DNA of 11,963 nt from Baffinella frigidus (taxonomy: Eukaryota; Cryptophyceae; Cryptomonadales; Baffinellaceae): positions 1,331,081-1,343,043 of the forward strand of contig MU646326.1 of the NCBI GenBank assembly GCA_026770585.1, given 5' to 3'. The position numbers and the translations under genes were made by a program. The notes under the pieces were generated by a model, which did not search any database, was not told where the DNA came from, and was given only the letters and a program-made list of their open reading frames with translations. This document shows, piece after piece, positions 1 to 5,214 of this stretch (the first letter of the stretch is position 1; each line of letters begins with the position of its first letter).

Positions 1-26
1 GGGGGGGGGGGGGGGGGGGGGGGGGG
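1..26. repeat. Poly-G run at window edge
   Basis: 26 G residues in a row. This may be a true homopolymer or a sequencing/contig-end artefact. Confidence 0.6.
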
Positions 27-84
27 CTTGTCAGTGCGGGCTGAGTTTTTGGGGGGCGCAGGCCCTGATCGGGCAAGGCCTTCC

Positions 85-778
85 CACGCAGGGCTGGAGG
101 GGGGGGTATTCAAAAGTCATTTTTTCAAGAGAAAATTGGATTCAAAAGTCATTTTAGGGAGAAAACGGCTCCAAGGGCGCCCCGATGGCTCAAAGGGCGC
201 CCCTGGAATACCCCCACGTAGCGCCCTGTGTAGACGGATGGAAATACAAGGCAGCCATGCTTGCGTCGATCCGTACCACGCCAGAGGGTCCACGCAGGGC
301 TGGAGGGGGGGGGTATTCAAAAGTCATTTTTTTAGGGGAAACGGTGTTCACAATTCAATTTTGAGAAGAAAACGGCTCCACGGGCGCCCCAATGGCTCAA
401 AGGGCGCCCCTGGAATACCCCCACGTAGCGCCCTGTGTGCTCGAGGGAAACCGACGCCTTATCCACGTCTGATCTGACGTCGTTGACTTCAAGGTTGTAG
501 GGACTCCCCCTGAAAGATGTCAAAAGTGGATATTTCGAGCCTTCTGGCGTGGTAACAAACGCACAGCTTCTCTCTGAGTCTCTGAGGAGTACCAGCGCAA
601 GGATTTTAAACTTGCTTCGTAGGGGAGCCACTCCAGGCCCTTGGGTAGGGTATTCCATGCTCGTTCTTGGAGCCGTTTGCTCGTTCTTGGAGCCGTTTTA
701 CTGGTAAAAGATTACTTTTGAGAACCATGTCAACAGAAAAAGTGACTTTTGAATACCCCCCCCTCCAGCCCTGGGTGG
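85..778. repeat. Repeat cassette: two direct copies and one inverted end
   Basis: Copies at 85-231 and 291-438 share CAGGGCTGGAGGGG, GGTATTCAAAAGTCATTTTT, AAAACGGCTCCA, GGGCGCCCCTGGAATACCCC and CACGTAGCGCCCTGTGT in order. The stretch 736-778 is the reverse complement of the start of the second copy, so 291-778 may be an inverted-repeat element. No coding exon of the flanking gene was recognised in bases 1-812. Confidence 0.75.
481..553. repeat. Diverged unit of the CGTTGACTT...CTGGCGTGG repeat
   Basis: It matches 1168-1238 and 1261-1331 across CGTTGACTT, CCCTGAAAGATG, CAAAAGTGGAT, TTTCGAGCC and TCTGGCGTGG. It is the copy furthest from exon C in the same presumed intron. Confidence 0.75.
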
Positions 779-812
779 TTCTGGATGCCCGGAAACGATT
801 TTTCGCATGAGT

Positions 813-826
813 GTACCGGAGCGAGG
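813..826 (-). pseudogene. Echo 2 of RagC/D exon C end
   Basis: GTACCGGAGCGAGG on the plus strand repeats the last nucleotides of exon C plus the gtac donor (1444-1457). It is only 14 nt, so chance is possible; it is listed because it fits the pattern and lies further downstream in the same intron. Confidence 0.5.
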
Positions 827-1073
827 AAGGTGGGGGAAATGTTGAAAGAAACGTTGTGCGGAATGTTGGGTACCCATCCTAGATTTTACGCGGAGCAACT
901 GTAAAAAGCAATGGCTCTAGTACAGTCCCTCTCAGGGACTTTCGATCCACTTTTGGTATTCCCCCTGAGATCCGAGAAATTGACTTTTGCGATTGCTCCT
1001 CGTCCGATCTTGGGTGGCTAGGACCTGTATCGAGAGTAATAAAGAAGAAGGAAGGAGAAGAAAGGTTGGGCAC

Positions 1074-1163
1074 CGGAGCGAGGTCGTACTGCGCGTCGAT
1101 AACAAACAGGACCGCATTCGCAGGAAGGAACGTCGCGCGGTCATCCCCCGCGAGCTCGTCCAG
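1074..1163 (-). pseudogene. Echo 1 of RagC/D exon C, 5'-truncated, donor kept
   Basis: Encodes LDELAGDDRATFLPANAVLF and then VIDAQYDLAP, followed by gtgccc at the same donor position as exon C. The WDFAGSMG part and the acceptor are missing. An Asp of exon C is Tyr here; many differences are at third positions. It could be a decayed duplicate or, less likely, an alternative exon. Confidence 0.82.
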
Positions 1164-1331
1164 CCCCCGTTGACTTAACTACACACGGGATTTCCCTGAA
1201 AGATGACAAAAGTGGATGTTTCGAGCCCTCTGGCGTGGTAGGGTAAGCTCGTCTGCCCCCCGTTGACTTAACTACTAACGGAATTTCCCTGGAAGATGTC
1301 AAAAGTGGATGTTTCGAGCCCTCTGGCGTGG
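1150..1331. repeat. Tandem repeat carrying an exon C fragment
   Basis: Units 1150-1238 and 1246-1331 each run from a GAGCTCGTC-like piece of exon C through CGTTGACTTAACTAC and AAAAGTGGATGTTTCGAGCC to TCTGGCGTGG. A third, more diverged unit without the exon piece lies at 481-553. Confidence 0.8.
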
Positions 1332-1369
1332 CGCGTTCTGTTCGTCGCAACGTTTCGTCGCGCCGGCAA

Positions 1370-1431
1370 CCACTCGAAAATGCTGGAGGATCCTATTTAC
1401 ATGTGAGGTTGTAAATATTTGTACCAGGATA
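1370..1431 (-). mobile_element. Truncated CCACACGAG-family TIR element
   Basis: Reverse complement of the right end of the elements at 2588-2778 and 9728-9916, sharing AGGATCCTATTTACATGTG-like sequence and TTGTAAATATTTGTACCAGG. It breaks off 16 nt from the donor of RagC/D exon C. Confidence 0.82.
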
Positions 1432-1447
1432 AGGTGTGGTAGCGTAC

Positions 1448-1564
1448 CGGAGCGAGGTCGTCCTGGGCGTCGATGACGAAGAGGACCGCGTTCGCAGGGA
1501 GGAAGGTGGCGCGGTCATCCCCCGCAAGCTCATCAGGTCCCATCGACCCCGCGAAATCCCACAC
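1448..1564 (-). CDS. RagC/D: RagC/D exon C (switch II and following strand)
   Basis: 39 codons from VWDFAGSMGPDEL to VIDAQDDLAP. The acceptor is ttcggcag|GTGTGG and the donor CCG|gtacgc. The DFAG motif and VIDAQDD align with RagC/D. A 5'-truncated copy that keeps the donor lies at 1074-1163, and a shorter one at 813-826. A truncated TIR element (1370-1431) starts 16 bases downstream of the donor. Confidence 0.88.
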
Positions 1565-3945
1565 CTGCCGAAAAGCAAGCCACACTGTTTTAAATGGCGG
1601 ACTTGTTGTGTATTTTTTGTACTGAGTCGCGTCCAAATAGGCCAAGCGCTGAGTTGACACAAGCGGGGTGGTGGAGGAGTTTCACCTTGAAGTGGACAAC
1701 GCTGGAGAAACAACCCAATAAATGATGATTCGTCTCCAACGCCTCCATCCATTATAATCTAAGATGCCGACTGAGGCAGAGCAAAGAGAGTTGCCTAGAC
1801 GAAGATGTCGGCGGCGCGGTGGAGGTATGGGGTTTATGAGATAAAGGTGGGGAGGACCGACCTTGAAGTGGACGACGCTGGAGTGCTTTAAAGGGCTGAC
1901 TTATTGTGGATTCTGGATTTTGTACTGAGTCGCGTCCACATAAGCCAAGCGCTGAGTTGGCACAAGCGGGGTGGTGGAGGGGTTGCACCTTGAAGTGGAC
2001 GACGCTGGAGTGTTCGTGCTGCGCGGTCTTGACCGTGCTCTCCAGGAAGAGCGTCTCGTGCGGCGACATCTTGTGGAACACCACCTGTGGAGAAATTGGT
2101 TAAGGTTATGGGATACCCACCAAACCACGAACGTGCAGATTCGTAACCCACATGGTCATTACCGAAGCAGTCAGTTCTGAAGGCCTTTCTCACTGCTAGA
2201 TCATGCTCTCTCCAGGAAGAGGGTCTCGTGCGGCGACATCTTGTGGAACACCACCTGTTCGTCATACGCGTGCATTCGTTACCCACATGTTCGTTACCGA
2301 AGCAGTCAGTTCTGAAGGCCTTTCTCACCCCGCTTTTAGGTGTTTTGTGGCGTTTTTGTTTTTACCATTCACGGAGGTGAAAATTCAAGTTGAGGACGGT
2401 TGGATCCTGCTCTCGGGGAGGAAGAGCATCTTGCCCACACTCATAGGCTAACGGCCTGAAAATGGGGTAGTTAGGCCTACGGCATTGCCTAGGACCTCCT
2501 ACCGTAGGCCGAGACTTTTTGGTCCTAGGATCCCTCGGCCTACGGTAGGAGGTCCTAGGCAATGCCGTAACTACCCCATTTGACGGACCACACGAGAATG
2601 CCAGAGGGGCCTATTTAAAACCAATGTGCTTTTAAAAGTGGGTGTTTGTGTAGTATCTTTCGTTGATCGGTCACGCAACTCTGCAAAATTAGCACAGTCA
2701 CGAGGTTAGAATTCCCTATCCTGGTACAAATATTTACAACCCCACATGTAAATAGGTTCCTCCGGCATTCTCGAGTGGGTGCGGAGACTTCTTAGACTTC
2801 TTGTGAAACTCTACCTGGGACAGATTCCGTCCATTCGTTACCGGCACATTTAACCGCGGAAACGAATAAAAATAGCAGTTCTGGCAACGAAAATTTCTAG
2901 ACAATTCGGTGATGCTAGTGACAGTAAAGCAGTTATGTAGTAATTTTCGTTGGCCAGAAACTTACATTTTTATTCGTTTCCGCTGTTGAATATAAGCCCG
3001 GCGCGCGTCGATGAGTTCAGACAAAGTCAGCATGGGTCAACGGCTCCAAGAACGGGCCTGGGGTAACCCTCGAAGGGCCTTGCGTGGCCTCCAAGGCTAT
3101 GTTTTACTCACTTCCCGTACAAGAGTGCCACGACTTAACCTCCATAAAAGTGTTAATTAATTGCTTTTGGGCAACGGAAATTACCACACGATTTGCTCAT
3201 AAAAGTAGAAGTAGAGCATTTGTGTAGAGCGTTTGCGGTAATTGTTGTCCGTTTTGGACGTACGGTTTTCCGGTTTTACGGTTTTTTAAAATGTTGTAAA
3301 GGTGAGTTCAGACAAAGTCCGCTACGTTTCACTCACTTGCCATACGAGAGCTTCGCACCAAGCTTCAATTTAATTTCGGAACAAGACAGAATCTGTCCCT
3401 CTATCTTAAGCTCCCTACGCGGAAGGTAAGGGTGTATATGCTATTTTAGGCATCAAATTATGATATGTTACGCCTTTTTGTCAGGACAGATTCTGGTATG
3501 TTCCGAGATGAAATTGATCAAGAGCCACACGTGAATGCTAGAGGGCCCTATTTAAAAGTGAGATGCTTTACAAGTAAGTATTTGTGTAGTAACTTTCATG
3601 CAAAATTGGTCACGGAAGTAAAAAATATACCATGCGCGAGGTTGGAATGCCCTATCCTGGAACAATTTTTTAGAACCCTACATGTAAAAAGGACCCTCGA
3701 GCATTCTTGAGTGGAGTCGTTGATGTTTTGGGGCTGACCTTGAAAATGCCAGTCTTCCCGCAAACAGGACCTTTTCCTCGGTAGATTTCCAAGGGAATGT
3801 ACTGGAATCGCAGTACATTGCCTTGCAAATCTACCAACACAAAATTCCGATTTGCTTCAGAGTTCCCTCCAGGGTGGTCGGGGCTCACCTTGAAAATGCT
3901 AGTCTTCCCACTGCGCCGCAGCCCCATCAGCAAGATTCGCGGCAC
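1448..3945 (-). CDS. RagC/D: Rag GTPase of RagC/D type, partial (three exons)
   Basis: Three minus-strand exons (3889-3945, 1989-2084, 1448-1564) join in phase 0 to 90 codons. Exon A gives PRILLMGLRRSGKTSIFK, a P-loop of the form GxxxxGKT inside the RILLMGLRRSGK signature of RagC/D. Exon B starts with VVFHKMSPHETLFLEST, the RagC/D switch I region. Exon C has VWDFAG (usually WDFPGQ in the family) followed by AVLFVIDAQDD, the beta strand after switch II. In other eukaryotes RagC/D pairs with RagA/B on lysosomal or vacuolar membranes and recruits TORC1 in response to amino acids. The glutamine usual after DFPG is replaced by serine and the next loop is shortened. Exons upstream of 3945 and the C-terminal roadblock half were not found; the latter should lie beyond base 1. 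Family call firm, exact paralogue less so. Confidence 0.9.
1686..1707 (-). pseudogene. Echo 2 of RagC/D exon B 3' end with donor
   Basis: 22 nt match the end of exon B with one change, followed by gtgaaac. The copy is embedded in a longer direct repeat (about 1588-1707 against 1886-2007), which shows that intron and exon end were duplicated together. Confidence 0.88.
1862..1885 (-). pseudogene. Echo 1 of RagC/D exon B 3' end with donor
   Basis: 24 nt identical to the last 24 nt of exon B (HSSVVHFK), followed by gtcggt. No acceptor or 5' part is present. Confidence 0.88.
1989..2084 (-). CDS. RagC/D: RagC/D exon B (switch I region)
   Basis: 32 codons from VVFHKMSPHETLFLEST to HSSVVHFK. The acceptor is ctccacag|GTGGTG and the donor AAG|gtgcaa. 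It joins exon A and exon C in phase 0 and the product reads straight through the family motif. An upstream 5'-part copy lies at 2208-2254, and 3'-part copies with donors lie at 1862-1885 and 1686-1707. Confidence 0.9.
2208..2254 (-). pseudogene. Echo of RagC/D exon B 5' part with acceptor
   Basis: 47 nt repeat the start of exon B (VVFHKMSPHETLFLE) behind a usable acceptor, gaacag|GTGGTG, then leave homology after GGAGAG. The intron before it is copied as well: 2277-2329 matches 2141-2192 closely. It lacks a donor at the expected place, so it should not be recognised as a complete exon. Confidence 0.88.
2460..2581. mobile_element. Palindromic MITE-like element, CCTACGG family
   Basis: Near-perfect fold-back. 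AAATGGGGTAGTTA starts the left arm and TAACTACCCCATTT ends the right. The arms share the inner block CGGCATTGCCTAGGACCTCC and the following TACCGTAGGCCGAG; only a small insertion breaks the left arm. The loop is about 15 nt. The same 38-nt core occurs in the element at 5762-5921 in the other gene. Confidence 0.88.
2588..2778. mobile_element. 191-bp TIR element, CCACACGAG family, copy 1
   Basis: It begins CCACACGAGAATGCC and ends GGCATTCTCGAGTGG, with TIRs of about 30 nt that reach TATTTA/TAAATA. It holds GTGTAGTA and TACAAATATTTACAACC. No ORF. It lies in the RagC/D intron between exons A and B. No clear target-site duplication was found. Confidence 0.88.
2853..2986. mobile_element. TIR element, GCGGAAACG family
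   Basis: GCGGAAACGAATAAAAAT at the left is matched exactly by ATTTTTATTCGTTTCCGC at the right. Further in, TCTGGCAACGAAAATT pairs with AATTTTCGTTGGCCAGA. About 134 bp, non-coding, intronic. Confidence 0.87.
3011..3360. repeat. Diverged direct repeat, GAGTTCAGACAAAGTC
   Basis: GAGTTCAGACAAAGTC occurs at about 3013 and 3304, and each is followed downstream by an ACTCACTT..CC.TAC.AGAG motif (about 3106 and 3340). Diverged copies, with different sequence between them. No exon is recognised in 2779-3524. Confidence 0.6.
3387..3495. mobile_element. Possible small TIR element (CAGAATCTGTCC)
   Basis: CAGAATCTGTCC at 3387-3398 is matched exactly by GGACAGATTCTG at 3484-3495. The TIRs are only 12 nt and there is no second copy in the window, so the call is tentative. 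Confidence 0.5.
3525..3714. mobile_element. 190-bp TIR element, CCACACGAG family, copy 2
   Basis: CCACACGTGAATGCTAGAGG at the left and GAGCATTCTTGAGTGG at the right, with the internal order of copy 1 (TATTTAAAA, TTTGTGTAGTA, GAGGTTGGAATGCCCTATCC). More diverged than copies 1 and 3. Confidence 0.87.
3739..3759 (-). pseudogene. Echo of RagC/D exon A 3' end with donor
   Basis: 21 nt match the last 21 nt of exon A with one change (GGGAAGACTgGCATTTTCAAG), followed by gtcagcccc against gtgagcccc at the true donor. The 5' part of the exon is absent and no acceptor is present. It lies 130 nt downstream of the true donor within the same intron. Confidence 0.85.
3780..3835. repeat. Near-perfect 56-nt hairpin between exon A and its echo
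   Basis: GGTAGATTTCCAAGGGAATG, followed by TACT, pairs with AGTACATTGCCTTGCAAATC, followed by TACC, with two mismatches. The stem is 24 bp and the loop 8 nt. It lies inside the RagC/D intron. Confidence 0.85.
3889..3945 (-). CDS. RagC/D: RagC/D exon A (P-loop)
   Basis: 19 codons, VPRILLMGLRRSGKTSIFK, with an acceptor ccaag|G and a donor AAG|gtgagc. An alternative acceptor 8 nt upstream (ccag|GAGCC) would shift the start but not the P-loop. There is no ATG, so at least one earlier exon is missing. On the coding strand the acceptor is preceded directly by CCCTAAA-type repeats. The 3' end of this exon, with its donor, recurs at 3739-3759. Confidence 0.88.
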
Positions 3946-3956
3946 CTTGGCTCCTG

Positions 3957-4070
3957 GGTTTAGGGTTTAGGTTTTAGGGTTTAGGGGTTAGGGTTTAGGG
4001 TTTAGGGTTGAGGCTCCTGGGTCCAAGATTCAGGGTTGAGGTTTGAGGTTTAGCCTAACCCTAAACCCTC
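3957..4070. repeat. Interstitial telomere-like tract (TTTAGGG type)
   Basis: About six TTTAGGG-like heptamers followed by degenerate forms (GGTTGAGG, AGGTTTGAGG) and a short opposite-strand CCTAACCCTAAACCC. On the coding strand of RagC/D it abuts the exon A acceptor. Unique sequence on both sides shows it is not a chromosome end. Confidence 0.85.
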
Positions 4071-4094
4071 CTCGCGTCGATGCGTCAGCGTACA

Positions 4095-4231
4095 CTAGCT
4101 CTGCCTCAGTGGTGTTGACTGGCTGTTCTTAAGTTGACATGCTGGGTGTGTGGTACAAATCCGTCAACTTTCGAGCGGAAACGAGCCTGGTCGCACCACA
4201 TTTGTGACCAAATAGACTGAAACAGAGCTAG
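4095..4231. mobile_element. 137-bp CTAGCTCTG TIR element with 5-bp TSD
   Basis: It begins CTAGCTCTGCCTCAG and ends CTGAAACAGAGCTAG. It is flanked by GTACA on both sides (4090-4094 and 4232-4236), a clean target-site duplication. Inside, GTTGACAT and GTCAAC are placed as an inner inverted pair. Related copies lie at 7880-8018 and 8594-8732, with fragments at 7742-7823, 8244-8268 and 4925-5000. No ORF, so it would be non-autonomous. Confidence 0.9.
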
Positions 4232-4236
4232 GTACA

Positions 4237-4924
4237 GTGGTGCTGAATCGTTTCACAAGCAAGGGCCTCGCCATGCACGACGCCCAATGCAAGAAGAGGC
4301 ACGGCCACTCCGAACACCCGTGGGCCAACTGTCGGCTGCCGAGATGCGGCCCCAGTCGGAACACGACGTAAATCCGCCCTGGGATTGGTGCAACTCGGCA
4401 GAATACGAGGGTTGGCAGGACGGGATCGCACCCCCCCCACGCATCGACGCGTCCGCCTCGCTCTCGGCCCGCGGAGACCCTCCTCCATACTCTGCCCAAC
4501 ACCCCTCTCAGCGACCGCATTCCCCCCGGTTATCGCTGGCCAGAATTCTACGCCTCATTGTGACGGCTGGATCGAGATCTGTGAGGAACTCGCGGGAGGC
4601 CCAGCGCGCAGCAGTTCGGGTAGCGGGATGAATGGGGAATCACCTGGAGGGAAACTGTTGGTGACACCGAGCGAGCCCTGCGGCGTGTCGTACCCGCCAG
4701 CTGCGCGCATTGTCTCCCCACCAACTCCACCTCGAAAAAAAAGGCGATTCCCCGGGGGGAAAGGTCCCCGCCGTGCAGCTCCAGAGCCTCGGGTGCGCTC
4801 TGTCCCTCCGACGCAGGCGCTGCCACTCCAGGGAGAGCTCTCGCGGGCGCGTCAAGAGATGCAAGGCTGGAACTTTAGAGAACTTCGAAGGACTTGGGGT
4901 CTGAAAAAATAATTTATCTGTCTG
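4237..4924. other. G+C-rich intergenic stretch with unresolved coding look
   Basis: It lies between the two divergent genes. Several plus-strand frames are open. One reads MHDAQCKKRHGHSEHPWANC with clustered Cys and His, then a stop; after that stop the same frame reads SDRIPPGYRWPEFYASL; another, 4385-4912, ends with a basic PPRKKRRFPGGK region. A minus-strand frame is also open, and the missing first exon of RagC/D should be on that strand. No family was recognised. It may hold UTRs and promoters of both genes, or a decayed ORF. Confidence 0.35.
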
Positions 4925-5000
4925 GGTACGGACTATTCTCAAGTTGACATTCTGGTTTTGCGGTACAAATATGTCAACTTTAGAGCGAAAAGGGGGTGCG
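4925..5000 (-). mobile_element. Fragment of CTAGCTCTG element in the PDI leader
   Basis: The reverse complement carries AAAGTTGACA, TTTGTACCGCAAA, ATGTCAACTTGAGAATAGTC in the order seen inside 7880-8018. Both TIRs are missing. It lies 60-130 nt upstream of the PDI start codon, so it is probably in the promoter or 5' UTR. Confidence 0.8.
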
Positions 5001-5056
5001 AAAAGCCTGCTAGAAATGAAAATAAATTAAGCCCGGTGACATCATCAAAACAGATC

Positions 5057-5214
5057 ATGGCGAAGTGGGCTCTACGCGCCTTCCTGGCCGTGGCCCTGCT
5101 CAGCTGCGCGCTGCTCCCTGCGTCAGCGGAGGAGGTCCTCGAGCTGACGACTGAGAACTTCGACGATGCTCTCCAGAAGCACCCTTTCCTGGTCGTCGAG
5201 TTCTTCGCGCCGTG
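5057..5214 (+). CDS. PDI: PDI exon 1 (signal peptide and start of a domain)
   Basis: Starts [20 protein letters not shown], a hydrophobic signal sequence with likely cleavage after PASA, then [15 protein letters not shown] and VVEFFAPW. The start was chosen because the signal peptide begins here; the frame is open back to 4958, but that part lies in an element fragment. The donor is CCGTG|gtaaaa, splitting the Trp codon. No echo of this exon was found. Confidence 0.95.

Larger units (their letters stand above)
1588..2007. repeat. Direct repeat of intron plus exon B end (1588-1707 / 1886-2007)
   Basis: The two arms share TACTGAGTCGCGTCCA, AAGCGCTGAGTTG and CAAGCGGGGTGGTGGAG in the same order and end in the 3' tip of exon B. 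The offset is about 300 bp. Base changes scattered between the arms argue against an assembly duplicate. Confidence 0.85.

Noticed and set aside
3957-4070. Chromosome end
   Set aside because: The heptamers are degenerate, point in both directions, and are flanked by unique sequence and genes on both sides.
4385-4912. 175-codon frame as a real gene
   Set aside because: It is Pro/Arg-rich with no recognised domain, G+C-rich DNA keeps several frames open by chance, and the opposite strand is equally open. Left as unresolved.
4958-5056. Longer PDI start at 4958
   Set aside because: The extra residues are encoded largely by a mobile-element fragment and would bury the signal peptide.
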